DNA of 64,000 nucleotides, taken from the NCBI RefSeq assembly GCF_004296575.1, contig NZ_SAYT01000010.1, positions 54,272 to 118,271 of the forward strand, written 5' to 3'. This document shows positions 43,563 to 53,648 of the stretch, in pieces. The notes under the pieces are model-generated. The model made no database searches, had not been told where the DNA came from, and saw only the letters and a program-made list of their open reading frames with translations. The stretch comes from Dyella amyloliquefaciens (lineage in GTDB: Bacteria; Pseudomonadota; Gammaproteobacteria; Xanthomonadales; Rhodanobacteraceae). The position numbers were made by a program, and so were the translations under genes. Each line of letters opens with the position of its first letter. Within the stretch, counting starts at the first letter, position 1.

Positions 43563-44840
43563 ATGGCCTTGCGTTTCGATCGCGATCGCACCCGCAGTCT
43601 CAGCCACTTCCTCTGGCAGCGGTTCATCGACGACAAGTGTTTCGAGACCGCGGGCGCGCTGTCCTACACCACGCTGGTATCGCTGGTGCCGCTGATCGTC
43701 GCCTCGCTGGCGATCTTCGCCGCATTCCCCGCCTTTGCCGACGCACGCAGCACGCTGGTCGAGTTCGTCTTCAGCAACTTCGTGCCCGCGGCGGGCGAGC
43801 GCGTGCAGGAATACCTCAACGGTTTCGCCGACAACGCGAGCAAGCTCACCGGCCTCAGCGTGCTGGTGATGTTCTTCAGCGCGCTGTCGATGATGGTGAG
43901 CATCGAGGATCGCCTCAACCGCATCTGGCGCGTGCAGCGCCAGCGCGGCTGGGTGTCACGACTGCTGCTGTACTGGGCCGCGCTGACGCTGGGGCCGGTG
44001 CTGGTCGTGGGCGGGCTGGCGGTTGCCTCGTATGCCACCGCGCTGCCCATCCTCAGCGAGGCCGCCGGCACGCTGGGGCTGCGCCAGCGGCTGGTCGGCA
44101 CGTTGCCGTTCATCGTCACCTTCCTCACGTTGATGCTGATCTACATGGTGGTGCCCAACCGCCGCGTGCGCTGGCAGGACGGGGCCATCGGCGCGCTGCT
44201 GGGTGCGGTGCTGTTCGAGATCGCGCGATGGGGCTTCGCCCGTTTCATCCACCATGCGCATACCTACCAGCAGGTATACGGTGCGGCGCTTGCGGCGATT
44301 CCGATCTTCCTGCTGTGGATCTACCTCTCGTGGGTGATCGTGATCCTGTGCGCTTCCGTGGCGGCGGCGGTTTCCGCATTCGATTACGAACCACCCAAGG
44401 CTTGCCTGCCCGAAGAGGCGGCGTTCCTGGGGCTGCTGGTGGTGCTGGGGCATTTCATCGACGCGCATCGCGACGGCGAGCAGCTCAACCCGGACCACTT
44501 GCGCGACCGCATGCCGCAGCTGCGGCACGGCCTCATCGCGAATTATTTCGACGACCTGGAACGCGCGGAGGTGATCCGTCGCGTGGAGGGCGGTGGCTGG
44601 TTGTTGTGTCGCAGCCTCGACAGTACCGATCTGCGGCGCGTGTATGCTCACTGCAGTTACCGCGTGCCGCTGCGTCCCTCCGAAGAAGCGCAGGCGTATG
44701 GTCTGCAGTTGCCGGTCGCACTGGTCGCGCTATTGGATCGCGCCGCGCTATCGCTGGATGACAGCTTGCGTACGCGGCTCGACATGGCTTATCCGCCGGA
44801 ATCGCCGGCAACGAATGCACCCGAGGATTCATCCCCATGA
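43563..44840 (+). CDS. YihY/BrkB family membrane protein
   Basis: A 425-residue protein. The N-terminal YihY domain (about 15-275) has six membrane helices and typical text FIDDKCFETAGALSYTTLVSLVPLIVASLAIFAAFP and QVYGAALAAIPIFLLWIYLSWVIVILCASVAAA. The C-terminal 130 residues are soluble with a winged-helix-like part (LPEEAAFLGLLVVLGHFID...), usual for xanthomonad members. Earlier names (ribonuclease BN, virulence factor BrkB) are not supported functionally. AAAGGAA precedes the ATG at 43563, which decides the start. Its stop overlaps the TlpA-like gene start by 4 bp. Confidence 0.88.
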   Translation: MALRFDRDRTRSLSHFLWQRFIDDKCFETAGALSYTTLVSLVPLIVASLAIFAAFPAFADARSTLVEFVFSNFVPAAGERVQEYLNGFADNASKLTGLSVLVMFFSALSMMVSIEDRLNRIWRVQRQRGWVSRLLLYWAALTLGPVLVVGGLAVASYATALPILSEAAGTLGLRQRLVGTLPFIVTFLTLMLIYMVVPNRRVRWQDGAIGALLGAVLFEIARWGFARFIHHAHTYQQVYGAALAAIPIFLLWIYLSWVIVILCASVAAAVSAFDYEPPKACLPEEAAFLGLLVVLGHFIDAHRDGEQLNPDHLRDRMPQLRHGLIANYFDDLERAEVIRRVEGGGWLLCRSLDSTDLRRVYAHCSYRVPLRPSEEAQAYGLQLPVALVALLDRAALSLDDSLRTRLDMAYPPESPATNAPEDSSP

Positions 44841-45316
44841 CTTTGCTGAAACCGCTTGCTGCGCTGGGCCTGGTGCTGGCATTCGCCGGCAGCGCGCAGG
44901 CCGCCATGCCCGAGCAGCCGTCGCTCAAGGTCACCACGCTCGACGGCAAGCCTTACGATCTGGCCAGCCAGCGCGGCAAGTGGGTGATCGTCAATTTCTG
45001 GGCCACCTGGTGCGTGCCGTGCGTCAAGGAGATGCCCGACATCTCCCACTTCGCCGCCGCGCACAAGGACAAGGTAAGCGCCATCGGCCTGGCCTACGAG
45101 GACAGTGAGAAGGCCGACATCCAGGCGTTCCTGGTCAAGCATCCGGTGAGCTATCCGGTAGCACAGGTCACGATGGACAAGCCGCTCTCGGATTTCGACG
45201 AACCACGCGGCCTGCCCACGACGTGGTTGATCGGACCGGACGGCAAGGTGGCCAAGCGTTTTGTCGGTCCTGTCACCGACGCATCGCTGGGCCAGGCCAT
45301 CGGCCTCGGCAAATAA
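44837..45316 (+). CDS. exported TlpA-like thioredoxin-fold protein
   Basis: A 159-residue protein with a signal peptide (1-22, ending GSAQAA) and a TlpA/ResA thioredoxin domain. The active-site CVPC is at Cys59-Cys62 in [17 protein letters not shown], and the cis-Pro region is [16 protein letters not shown]. It is expected to act as a periplasmic thiol-disulphide reductase, for example in cytochrome c maturation or stress; the partner is unknown. It starts inside the end of the YihY gene (ATGA) and ends 2 bp before acylphosphatase, so the three genes form one operon. Confidence 0.9.
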   Translation: MTLLKPLAALGLVLAFAGSAQAAMPEQPSLKVTTLDGKPYDLASQRGKWVIVNFWATWCVPCVKEMPDISHFAAAHKDKVSAIGLAYEDSEKADIQAFLVKHPVSYPVAQVTMDKPLSDFDEPRGLPTTWLIGPDGKVAKRFVGPVTDASLGQAIGLGK

Positions 45317-45318
45317 GC

Positions 45319-45585
45319 ATGGGAGCTGCGCGCTTCCTGGTCAGCGGTCGGGTGCAGGGCGTGTTCTATCGCGCCAGCGCCCGCGAACAGGCGTTGGCGC
45401 TCGGGCTTTCCGGATACGCAAAGAACCTGCCCAACGGGCGCGTGGAAGTGGTCGCCAGCGGTGACAACGCCGCGCTGGATGCGCTGGAACGCTGGCTGTG
45501 GCAAGGCCCGCCGGCTGCGAAGGTAGACGCGGTGACGCGCGAAGCCTGTGTTGCGCCTATAACGGATGGATTCCGCGTTAGCTGA
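45319..45585 (+). CDS. acyP: acylphosphatase
   Basis: An 88-residue protein covering the complete small acylphosphatase fold. The active-site Arg is in the [17 protein letters not shown] phosphate loop, and the catalytic Asn is in [17 protein letters not shown]. It hydrolyses acyl-phosphates such as carbamoyl phosphate and 1,3-bisphosphoglycerate. The ATG is 2 bp after the TlpA-like stop, so it relies on coupled translation. Confidence 0.92.
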   Translation: MGAARFLVSGRVQGVFYRASAREQALALGLSGYAKNLPNGRVEVVASGDNAALDALERWLWQGPPAAKVDAVTREACVAPITDGFRVS

Positions 45586-45693
45586 TCGTTCGACGTAGTG
45601 CAGGCTTCATGCGCGTTGAACTGCGCGCTCATGGCGTGGCGAATCCGACGAGAGCCATCTCTACGAGCTGCGCCACGTGAAGGCCTCAGCCGT

Positions 45694-46476
45694 TCAATCG
45701 TCGCCGCAGGTATCGGGTACCCAGAGCGCCTTGCTGGTGACGTGCTCGGTCTTCGGTTTGCCCTTGAGCTTGGGCAGCTTGGGCTCCGGGATGGAGACAT
45801 CGTGACGCGGCACCTGCTCCAGCAGGTGGCGTATCAGGTTCACCCGGCCCCGCTTCTGGTCGTTGTAGTCGACCACGAACCAGGGGGCGTTCGGTCGATG
45901 CGTGCGATCGATCATCACGTCGCGCAGATCGCCGATCTCGTCGTATTTTTCGCGCGAAGCGAGGTCATTGGGCGAGAGCTTCCAGCGCTTGAGCGGGTCC
46001 TCGGCGCGTTCGGCGAAGCGCTCCTCTTGCTGTTTCTGGTCGACTGCCAACCAGTATTTGAGCAGGATGATGCCGTCGTCGGTGAGCAGCTTCTCGAACG
46101 CAGGTACCGCTGCCATGAAGGACTTGTACTGCGCCCTGGTACAGAACCCCATGGCAGGCTCGACCACCGCGCGGTTGTACCAGCTGCGGTCGAACAGCAC
46201 GAGCTCTCCGGCACTGGGCAGGTGCGCCACATAGCGTTGGAAATACCACTGCGTCGCTTCGGTTTCGCTGGGCTTGGGCAGGGACGCGATGCGATAGCCG
46301 CGCGTATCCATCGATTGCGTGATGGCCTTGATGGTGCCGCCCTTGCCAGCCGCATCGCGCCCCTCGAACACCACCACCAGGCGTTGGCCGCTGTGGTGCA
46401 GCCAGCGATGGAGACCTGCCAGCTCGATCTGGAGTTCTTCCATCGCGCGACGGTAGCCCTTGTCCTTCTTGGCCAT
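45694..46476 (-). CDS. ppk2: polyphosphate kinase 2, compact form
   Basis: A 260-residue one-domain PPK2. Walker A is VVFEGRDAAGKGGTIK (35-50), the lid PKPSETEATQWYFQRYVAHLPSAGE and Walker B-like LVLFDRSWYNRAVVEPAMGFC. The C-terminus KLPKLKGKPKTEHVTSKALWVPD is an added basic tail. It is a different subgroup from the 34798 gene, being shorter and with only about 10 residues before the kinase domain. GAGGAGA precedes the ATG at 46476; the open frame upstream to 46875 is not coding. Confidence 0.92.
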   Translation of the reverse strand: MAKKDKGYRRAMEELQIELAGLHRWLHHSGQRLVVVFEGRDAAGKGGTIKAITQSMDTRGYRIASLPKPSETEATQWYFQRYVAHLPSAGELVLFDRSWYNRAVVEPAMGFCTRAQYKSFMAAVPAFEKLLTDDGIILLKYWLAVDQKQQEERFAERAEDPLKRWKLSPNDLASREKYDEIGDLRDVMIDRTHRPNAPWFVVDYNDQKRGRVNLIRHLLEQVPRHDVSIPEPKLPKLKGKPKTEHVTSKALWVPDTCGDD

Positions 46477-46568
46477 GACGGGAATCTCCTCGGCGGGGCG
46501 GAAGGTGCATTGTGGGCGAAGGCTGCGTGCAGCGGGTGAAGATCCACCGCACGCAGTCCTAACCGTCG

Positions 46569-48674
46569 TTACAGATCCAGGTCCACCGGCTTGCGGCCGA
46601 TCCGGTAACGCGCACTCATGGCCTGCACGACGCGCTTGAAGTCGCTGGCGAAGCCCTGCATGTCGAACAGCGAGCTTTGCGTGCGCTGCTGCGAGAGGTG
46701 CTGGCGCAGCGTGGCCAGTGCATCGCGATCGTTGCCAAGCTGGGTGGCCATGGCAATAAAGGCTTCTTCGTCCTCGCATGCGAGCTCGGGCAATCCCAGC
46801 TGTTGCAGCAGGCTGGTGGCGACGCGACCGGCGAAGGTCTGGCCGGTACAGGTCAGCACCGGGCAACCCGCCCACAGCGCATCCGAGGCAGTGGTGTGCG
46901 CGTTGTATGGCAGCGTGTCGAGGAACAGGTCCGCGTGCACGTAGCGCGAGAGGTAGTCGGCATGCGGCAGGCGCGGCAGGAACACCAGTCGCTCAGCCGC
47001 AATGCCCGCGGCACCGGCGGCGGCGCGGAGCCGTTCGTCGGCACCGTCGGGGCCGCTCAGCAGCCACAGCACGCTGCCCGGTACCTGCTGCAACACCAGC
47101 ATCAACCGTGCGAAGGCAGCCGGGTTGAGCTTGTAGCTGTTGTTGAAGCAGGCGAACACGGTGCCCTGTTCCGGCAGTCCGCATTCGGCGCGCGAGGGCG
47201 GCGTCGCCACCACGCGCGTGTTGTCGTTGGGCTGATAGCAGCGGGGCAGGCGAACGAGCTTTTCGCTGACCGTATCGCGCAGGCTGTCGGGCAGTACGGT
47301 CTTGTCGGCAAGCAGGTAGTCCATCCACGGCGCGCCCGAGCTGCCGGGGTAGGCAAGCCAGTTCACCTGCACCGGAGCGGGCCGCAACGCGAACAGTTCG
47401 CCGTTGTCGCGACCCGAGTAGCCGTTGAGGTCGAACAGGATCTCGACGCCGGTGTCGTGGATGCGCTGCGCCACCTGCGCATGGTTGAGCGCGGAGACGT
47501 CATGCAAGGTAGTGGCGGTGGCGAGGCGGCGGCGGATCGCGCCGCCATCGTCCGCGGTGGTCGCGAACAAATGCAGTTCCAGGTCTTCGTCGTCGGCCAG
47601 CGCCTCGAGCATCGCCACCATGAGCAGGCCCGTGGCGTGCTCGTTGAAACCGTCGGCGACAAAGCCGATGTGGACGGGAGCATCCGGCGCCGGCTTGGCA
47701 TGGGTGAATGCCTGCTGCTTGCGCAGCGGCGCGGCCTGCTGCTCGATGGAATCGGCATAGGCTTTCGCGCATCGCAGCTGCAGCCCGGCATCCACATCTT
47801 CGGCGAGCATCACGAACGGACTCACCACCGAGCTGCCATCGGCGGCAGCCTGCTGCAACCGCGCGCTCAGGTCGTCAAGATCGCGCCAGTCGCACAGACG
47901 GCGACGCAGGAACAGCAACTGCCCCAGCACGGGGCCATCGTTCGGCGTGAGCTGCAACGCGCGCTCATACGCCTTGACGGCGGCCTCCAGGTTTTCGGCG
48001 TCCTCGAGGGCCTGGCCGGCTGCAAACGGATAATTGGGGTTCTTCGGGGACAGCTGTTCCGCCAGCAGCCAGGATTTGCCAGCCTCGGCGGCCTGGCCCT
48101 GGGTCAGCAGGATGCGTCCGCGCATCGCATGGGCGGCGTCGAAGCGCGGGTGCAGCTGCAGTGCTTCGTCCGCATGCAGCTTGGCCTGGTCGACGTTGCC
48201 CAGCTCGAGTTCGGCGCCTGCCAGATTGAGGCGGATGCCCGGGTGAGCCGGCGCGCCGTGGGTCGCCATGGCGTAGGAGTCGCGCGCGTTCTGGAAGCGG
48301 GCGGCCGCCATCAGCGCGTTGCCCAGCGTCATCAGTACGCCGGGATTACCGGGTGACATCCGTAGCGCAGCACGCAGCCGCTCGATGGCGGCGTCGGCTT
48401 CGCCGTTGGCGACCTGTGCGCTGCCGAGATTGCATTGCACTTCGATGCTTTGCGGGTCCAACTGCGCTGCCTCTTCCAGGGCGGCAATGGCTTCGGCATG
48501 GCGCTGCAGCTGCATCAGCGAGATGCCGTGCAGGCGCGCCAGTTCGGCATGGTCGGGATAGTGGGCGCGGGCCTTGATGGCCGCCTGTTCGGCATCGCCG
48601 TAGTCGCCGCGTTCGATCTGGGTGACGATCTGCTGGGCCAGAACGGTGGCAGGGGGGGTAAAGAGGTCAGTCAT
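46569..48674 (-). CDS. SPINDLY/OGT-type TPR glycosyltransferase
   Basis: A 701-residue cytoplasmic protein. The N-terminal TPR array (about 10-290) has units such as AELARLHGISLMQLQRHAEAIAALEEAAQLDPQ. The C-terminal O-GlcNAc-transferase-like catalytic region (about 325-690) has HIGFVADGFNEHATGLLMVAML, DLNGYSGRDNGELFALRPAPVQVNWLAYPGSSGAPWMDYLLAD, CFNNSYKLNPAAFARLML and DLFLDTLPYNAHTTASDALWAGCPVLTCTGQTFAGRVATSLL. Bacterial members glycosylate proteins such as flagellins, adhesins or elongation factors. It is not next to a flagellin or adhesin gene here, so the acceptor is unknown. It lies 60 bp after prfA on the same strand. Confidence 0.92.
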   Translation of the reverse strand: MTDLFTPPATVLAQQIVTQIERGDYGDAEQAAIKARAHYPDHAELARLHGISLMQLQRHAEAIAALEEAAQLDPQSIEVQCNLGSAQVANGEADAAIERLRAALRMSPGNPGVLMTLGNALMAAARFQNARDSYAMATHGAPAHPGIRLNLAGAELELGNVDQAKLHADEALQLHPRFDAAHAMRGRILLTQGQAAEAGKSWLLAEQLSPKNPNYPFAAGQALEDAENLEAAVKAYERALQLTPNDGPVLGQLLFLRRRLCDWRDLDDLSARLQQAAADGSSVVSPFVMLAEDVDAGLQLRCAKAYADSIEQQAAPLRKQQAFTHAKPAPDAPVHIGFVADGFNEHATGLLMVAMLEALADDEDLELHLFATTADDGGAIRRRLATATTLHDVSALNHAQVAQRIHDTGVEILFDLNGYSGRDNGELFALRPAPVQVNWLAYPGSSGAPWMDYLLADKTVLPDSLRDTVSEKLVRLPRCYQPNDNTRVVATPPSRAECGLPEQGTVFACFNNSYKLNPAAFARLMLVLQQVPGSVLWLLSGPDGADERLRAAAGAAGIAAERLVFLPRLPHADYLSRYVHADLFLDTLPYNAHTTASDALWAGCPVLTCTGQTFAGRVATSLLQQLGLPELACEDEEAFIAMATQLGNDRDALATLRQHLSQQRTQSSLFDMQGFASDFKRVVQAMSARYRIGRKPVDLDL

Positions 48675-48734
48675 CCGCGCAAACTAGCGCAGGGCGTAGT
48701 GGCTGCCAATCCACCGACGTCCCACACCGGTGAA

Positions 48735-49814
48735 TCAGCCGGCCGTGAGAGCCTTCAGTTCGTCGGCCTGGTTCTCGCGTGTCAGCGTGTCGACCAGTTC
48801 GTCCAGGTCGCCTTGGAGCACTTCCGGCAGGCGATACAGGGTGAGGTTCACGCGATGGTCGGTGATGCGGCCCTGCGGGAAATTGTAGGTTCGGATGCGC
48901 TGGCTGCGATCGCCGGAGCCCACCTGCAGGCGACGGGATTCCGCCTGCGCCGCGGCCTGCTTGCTGCGCTGCTCGTCGAGCAGGCGCGCCTTCAGCAGGC
49001 TTAGCGCGCGGGCACGGTTCTTGTGCTGGCTGCGCTCGTCCTGGCACTCCACCACGATGCCGCTGGGCAGGTGGGTGATGCGGATCGCCGAGTCAGTCTT
49101 GTTGACGTGCTGGCCACCCGCACCGGATGCGCGGAACGTATCGGTCTTCAGGTCCGCCGGATTGATCTCGATGTCGTCGATCTCGTCCATCTCGGGCAGG
49201 ATCGCCACCGTGGCCGCCGAGGTATGGATGCGCCCCTGCGATTCGGTCTCCGGCACGCGCTGCACGCGATGCGTGCCCGACTCGAACTTCAGTCGCGAGT
49301 AGGCGCCCTTGCCCTCGACGCGCGCCACGACTTCCTTGTAGCCGCCGTGCTCGCCGGGATTCTCGCTGAGCACCTCGACGTGCCAGCGGCGGCGCTCGGC
49401 GTAGCGCGTATACATGCGGAACAGGTCGCCCGCGAAGATGGCCGCCTCGTCGCCACCGGTGCCCGCGCGTACTTCGAGGAACAGGTTGGCCTCGTCACGC
49501 GGGTCCTTGGGCAGCAGCAGGATCTGCAGCTCGTCGTCGAGCTCGACGAGGCGCTGCTCCAGGCGTTCGACATCGTCCCGCGCCATGTCGCGCAGGTCCG
49601 GGTCGTCCAGCATGGCACGGGTGTCGCCCAGTTCGTGCTCGGCCTGGTCGCGTTCTTGCAGCGAGGCGACTACCGGTTCGAGCTGCGCATACTCGCGCGA
49701 CAGTTCGCGAAAGCGCGTGTTGTCGGCAAGCACGTCGGGCTGACCGAGCAGCAGGCCGATTTCTTCGTGGCGTTCGGCGAGGGATTCGAGCTTGCGGCGG
49801 ATCGATGGCGTCAT
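48735..49814 (-). CDS. prfA: peptide chain release factor 1
   Basis: A 359-residue class I release factor. The catalytic GGQ tripeptide is at 233-235 ([17 protein letters not shown]), exactly as in E. coli RF1, and the RF1-type recognition domain carries [19 protein letters not shown]. It releases peptides at UAA and UAG. The gene is 73 bp downstream of hemA on the same strand, the conserved hemA-prfA order. No prmC (hemK) gene follows; a glycosyltransferase gene takes that place. Confidence 0.97.
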   Translation of the reverse strand: MTPSIRRKLESLAERHEEIGLLLGQPDVLADNTRFRELSREYAQLEPVVASLQERDQAEHELGDTRAMLDDPDLRDMARDDVERLEQRLVELDDELQILLLPKDPRDEANLFLEVRAGTGGDEAAIFAGDLFRMYTRYAERRRWHVEVLSENPGEHGGYKEVVARVEGKGAYSRLKFESGTHRVQRVPETESQGRIHTSAATVAILPEMDEIDDIEINPADLKTDTFRASGAGGQHVNKTDSAIRITHLPSGIVVECQDERSQHKNRARALSLLKARLLDEQRSKQAAAQAESRRLQVGSGDRSQRIRTYNFPQGRITDHRVNLTLYRLPEVLQGDLDELVDTLTRENQADELKALTAG

Positions 49815-49887
49815 GGTGAAGTGAGCTGGTAGTGGCGGGAGTCGAGAGCGGCACGTCGACGCGTGCCCGGCATTTTCTCGACCGCCG

Positions 49888-51162
49888 CTACTCTTCGCTC
49901 ACTTCGGGCTTTTCGCTGATGCCGTAGAGACGGCCGGCCGCATGCAGCAGGTCCAGGTCGCCGCTCAATGCGGCCTCGCGCAGGCGCGCGCTGGGGTGGT
50001 GCAGCAGCTTGTTGGTGAGGGTGTTGGCGAGAAAGGCCAGCGCCTCGTCCGGCGACTTGCCGCGGGCGATCATGCTGCGCGCCTTCTCCAGCACTTCGTC
50101 GCGGTAGACCTCGGCGTGCAGGCGCAGGTCCACGGCGGGGTTGCGCACGGTGAGTGCGCGGCGCCACGCCATGTAACGCTCGACCTGCAGGTCGATGATG
50201 GCGTCGGCCTCGCGTGCGGCCGCTTCGCGCAGGCGACGGTTGTCGTCGATCACCTGGCGCAGGTCGTCGATGCCGTAAAGAAACACGTCGTCCAGCTCGG
50301 CCACGGAGGGCTCGATGTCGCGCGGCACGGCGATGTCCACCATGAACATCGGCTTGCGCCGGCGCGTGGCGATGGCCTTCTCGACCATGGCATGCGTGAC
50401 TACCGGTTGCCGCGCCGCCGTCGAGCTGATGACGATGTCGGCTTCGGCGAGGTGCTGCGGCAGGTCGGCCAGCGAAATCGCATAGGCGCCGTGGCGACCG
50501 GCGAGCTCCTGGGCATTCTCCAGGGTGCGATTGGCGACGATCAGCCGGCGCACCTGCTTGTCGGCCAGATGACGCGCCGCAAGTTCGATGGTGTCGCCCG
50601 CGCCGATCAGCAGGACGCAGGCCTGGCGCAGGTCGGTGAATACCTGTTCGGCCAGGCGCACGGCGGTGAACGCCACCGAGACGGTGTGCGCGCCGATACG
50701 GGTATCCGTGCGCACGCGCTTGGCCACTGCGAAGGTGTGCTGCAGCAGGCGCTCCATCGGGGCGCGCAAGGCATGGGCATCGCGCGCCTGCTGGTAGGCG
50801 TCCTTCACCTGTCCCAGGATCTGCGGCTCGCCCAGCACCATGGAATCCAGGCCGGTCGCCACGCGGAACATGTGACGTACGGCCGCGTCTTCATCGTGGC
50901 GATACAGGAACTCGTCGAGTCTGCCCGCAGTCAATTGATGATGACGGCTGAGCCATGCCTGCGGAACGCCCTCGGCCCCGGCCGTGACGCTCACGTAGAG
51001 TTCGGTACGGTTGCAGGTAGAAAGGATCAGGGCCTCTTCCACCCCGGGTTCCTGGGCGAGCGCCTGCAGAGCGAACCCGGTGGAGTCCGCATCGAATGCC
51101 ACCTGCTCGCGCAGGTTGACCGGCGCGGTGAGGTGATTGAGCCCTAGGGCGATCAGCGTCAT
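49888..51162 (-). CDS. hemA: glutamyl-tRNA reductase
   Basis: A 424-residue HemA. It opens [21 protein letters not shown]. The catalytic Cys50 is in [11 protein letters not shown], the NADPH-binding [21 protein letters not shown] lies near 180-200, and the C-terminal dimerisation helices follow. It makes glutamate-1-semialdehyde from glutamyl-tRNA, the first step of C5 haem synthesis. Its start is divergent from the TPR lipoprotein-lolB operon, with 108 bp between. Confidence 0.97.
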   Translation of the reverse strand: MTLIALGLNHLTAPVNLREQVAFDADSTGFALQALAQEPGVEEALILSTCNRTELYVSVTAGAEGVPQAWLSRHHQLTAGRLDEFLYRHDEDAAVRHMFRVATGLDSMVLGEPQILGQVKDAYQQARDAHALRAPMERLLQHTFAVAKRVRTDTRIGAHTVSVAFTAVRLAEQVFTDLRQACVLLIGAGDTIELAARHLADKQVRRLIVANRTLENAQELAGRHGAYAISLADLPQHLAEADIVISSTAARQPVVTHAMVEKAIATRRRKPMFMVDIAVPRDIEPSVAELDDVFLYGIDDLRQVIDDNRRLREAAAREADAIIDLQVERYMAWRRALTVRNPAVDLRLHAEVYRDEVLEKARSMIARGKSPDEALAFLANTLTNKLLHHPSARLREAALSGDLDLLHAAGRLYGISEKPEVSEE

Positions 51163-51270
51163 GGTTCAGGGCAATTCGAGGCGGGGGGCATCCGGCAGCG
51201 TAAACTAGGTTTTGGCACTGGCCGTTCTACAGTGCAGGCGGCCAACACAGACGGATGAGCGGAGAATAGT

Positions 51271-53010
51271 GTGCTGAGCAGGTGGTCCAAGTTCAAGCAA
51301 GTGCGTCATTTTGCGATCGGCGGCATGGTGATGCTGGCCCTCGCCGGATGTGCCACGGTGCCCGGAGGCGCCAAGCACGCGTCCTCCGCGTCCAGCCAGC
51401 CGCTGGACAAGCTGGTGGTCGTCACGCCGGACGAAGACCACGATCTGGTCGCCCAGCTTCTCGCTGGCGAGATGGCGCTCACCCGCACCGATCTCAAGGC
51501 GGCGTCGGCAGCCTACGGGCGGGCCATGGTGCTGTCCAACGACCCCAAGGTGGCCGAGCAGGCCGCCGCACTGGCCATCGCCGTGCGCGACGCGCCCGCC
51601 GCCCAGGCTGCGATCAGCCGCTGGCAGGCCTTGGGCGCCAAGCCTGCCGGGCTGGCCCAGGCACGTGCCCAGCTGGCGTTGAGCCAGGGCGATACCGATG
51701 AGGCCCGCCGCCAGCTCGAGCTGCTGGTGGGCACCGGCGACCCGGACGCCTGGCGCCAGTTTGGCCGGGTACTGGTGGGTAGCCGCGATCCGGCCCAGGC
51801 GGCACAGCTGCTCGAAGCGGTCGCGACGCCCCAGCGGCTTCCGGCCGACCCGCAGGCCTGGCTGGCGATGAGCGAACTGGGCGACAAGCTGGGCCGGCAC
51901 GCCTATGCGCAGCAGATCGCCGATGCCGCGGTGAAGCGCTTCGGCACGGCCGAGACCTACGCCTGGCTGGGCCAGATGAAGTATCACGACGGCGACAAGG
52001 CTGGCGCGAAGCAGCTGTTCGACAAGGCCCTGGCCAAGGAGCCGAAGAACACCCATCTGCGCCTCGCCTACGCCACCATCCTGGGGCAGGGCGGTGACTA
52101 CGCCGCGGCGTCCAAGCTGTTGGACAACGGTCCGCAGGATGCCGACATCTACGCCATGCGCGCCGCGCTGGCCGCGCGCAGCAACGACACCAAGACCATC
52201 GGCCGCCTGTACGGCCAGCTGCAGCGCTCACCCGACGACGTGCGCCAGAGCAGCGCCTTCCTGCTCGGCCAGCTCGCCGAAATGCTCGACAAGAAGGAAG
52301 AGGCGCTGAAGTGGTACGACCAGGTGGCCGATGACGACGACCACGCCTTCGACGCCGACCTGCGCAGCGCCGTGCTGCTGCAGGACCTGGGCCGCAGTCC
52401 CGAGGCGCACGAACAGCTGGCGCAGATGCAGACCGACTACCTGGACCAGCCGGCCCAGCTGCGCCGTGCGTACGAGGTGGACGCCGAGCTTTACATGAAC
52501 GACCAGCAGTACAGCCAGGCCGAGCGTTCGTTCAGCCGCGCGCTGCAGGTGACGCCGGATGATCCCGGCCTGCTTTACGGGCGGGGCCTCGCCTTTGCCG
52601 AGGCGGGAGATACCGACCAGGCCGTGAGCGATTTCCGCCATCTGCTGCAGATCAAGCCCGATGACACCGACGCGAGCAATGCGTTGGGTTACACCCTGGC
52701 CGATGCGAACCGCGATCTGCCGGAAGCGCAGAAGCTGATCGAGTCTGCTCGCGCGGCGCGACCCAACGATCCGGCGATCGAAGACTCCTGGGGCTGGCTG
52801 CAGTACCGCCTCGGGCACCTGGACCAGGCCGAAAGAACCCTGCGTGGCGCCTGGCTGGCCCACAAGGATGCCGACGTGGGCGTGCATCTGGGCGAGGTGC
52901 TGTGGAAGCAGGGGCGCCAGGAAGACGCGCGGCGCGTGTTCGACGAAGTGCGTAAGATCGACCCGCAAAGCGCCACCCTCCACAACACTCTCAAGCGCCT
53001 CAATCCATGA
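51271..53010 (+). CDS. TPR lipoprotein upstream of lolB
   Basis: A 579-residue lipoprotein. The signal sequence ends in the lipobox LALAGC (Cys27). The remainder is a chain of helical TPR-type repeats (for example YSQAERSFSRALQVTPDDPGLLYGRGLAFAEAGDTDQAVSDFRHLLQIKPDDTDASNALGY), so it probably bridges envelope proteins. GTG at 51271 is the start, with GGAG seven to ten bases upstream. The stop overlaps the lolB ATG (ATGA). This partner of LolB is conserved in xanthomonads; the function is unknown but lipoprotein or outer-membrane assembly is plausible. Confidence 0.88.
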   Translation: MLSRWSKFKQVRHFAIGGMVMLALAGCATVPGGAKHASSASSQPLDKLVVVTPDEDHDLVAQLLAGEMALTRTDLKAASAAYGRAMVLSNDPKVAEQAAALAIAVRDAPAAQAAISRWQALGAKPAGLAQARAQLALSQGDTDEARRQLELLVGTGDPDAWRQFGRVLVGSRDPAQAAQLLEAVATPQRLPADPQAWLAMSELGDKLGRHAYAQQIADAAVKRFGTAETYAWLGQMKYHDGDKAGAKQLFDKALAKEPKNTHLRLAYATILGQGGDYAAASKLLDNGPQDADIYAMRAALAARSNDTKTIGRLYGQLQRSPDDVRQSSAFLLGQLAEMLDKKEEALKWYDQVADDDDHAFDADLRSAVLLQDLGRSPEAHEQLAQMQTDYLDQPAQLRRAYEVDAELYMNDQQYSQAERSFSRALQVTPDDPGLLYGRGLAFAEAGDTDQAVSDFRHLLQIKPDDTDASNALGYTLADANRDLPEAQKLIESARAARPNDPAIEDSWGWLQYRLGHLDQAERTLRGAWLAHKDADVGVHLGEVLWKQGRQEDARRVFDEVRKIDPQSATLHNTLKRLNP

Positions 53011-53636
53011 AGCTCCCCCTTCGTCTACTCGCGGCAGCCTTGCCGCTGCTGCTGGCCGCGTGCGTCCACAAGGAAGCCGTGCGCCCCGTTGTCCACGCCG
53101 ACTACACCGTGCTGCTCGACCAGCAGCGCGCACGCGAACACCAGTTGGCCAAGGTCGACCACTGGGTACTTCAGGGCAAGATCGGCGTGTCCGGCCAGGT
53201 CAACGGCAAGAGCGACGGTGGCAGCGGCACGCTGACCTGGACGCAGAACGGCGACAGCTACGAGTTCGTCGTGCGCGGTCCGGTGGGTGCCAAGAGTTTC
53301 CGTCTCAGCGTGACGCCGGAAGGCGCCGTGCTCGACGGCCTCGACGGCGGCCCGGTGCGCAGCCCCGACCCCGAGTCGCTGGTGGAAAAGGCCCTGGGCT
53401 GGCGCGTGCCGCTGCGTGACCTGCGCGCATGGGCGCTGGGCCTGCGCGCCGACAGCGGTCCGGCCGAGCTGAAGTTCGGTCCGGATGGCCTGCTGTCCCA
53501 GCTGACCCAGGATGGCTGGACCGTGAGCTATCCCGCCTGGGATACGACGCATCAGCAAGCGGTGCCCAGCAAGGTGTTCGCCGAAAGCCCGCCGAACAAG
53601 GTGAGGCTGTCGGTGGAGTCCTGGAACTTCCAGTAG
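53007..53636 (+). CDS. lolB: outer-membrane lipoprotein receptor LolB
   Basis: A 209-residue lipoprotein with lipobox LLAAC (Cys19) and the LolB half-barrel: HWVLQGKIGVSGQVNGKSDGGSGTLTWTQNGDSYEFVVRGPVGAKSFRLS, ending with the family-typical VRLSVESWNF. It inserts lipoproteins delivered by LolA into the outer membrane. It is coupled to the TPR gene by a 4-bp overlap. A compound hairpin repeat separates it from the GNAT-IspE gene. Confidence 0.92.
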   Translation: MKLPLRLLAAALPLLLAACVHKEAVRPVVHADYTVLLDQQRAREHQLAKVDHWVLQGKIGVSGQVNGKSDGGSGTLTWTQNGDSYEFVVRGPVGAKSFRLSVTPEGAVLDGLDGGPVRSPDPESLVEKALGWRVPLRDLRAWALGLRADSGPAELKFGPDGLLSQLTQDGWTVSYPAWDTTHQQAVPSKVFAESPPNKVRLSVESWNFQ

Positions 53637-53648
53637 CACGAGCTTTAT

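Noticed and set aside
51212..51233. TTGGCA and TACAGT as promoter in the hemA/TPR gap
   Set aside because: Spacing is about 10 bp, too short for sigma-70.
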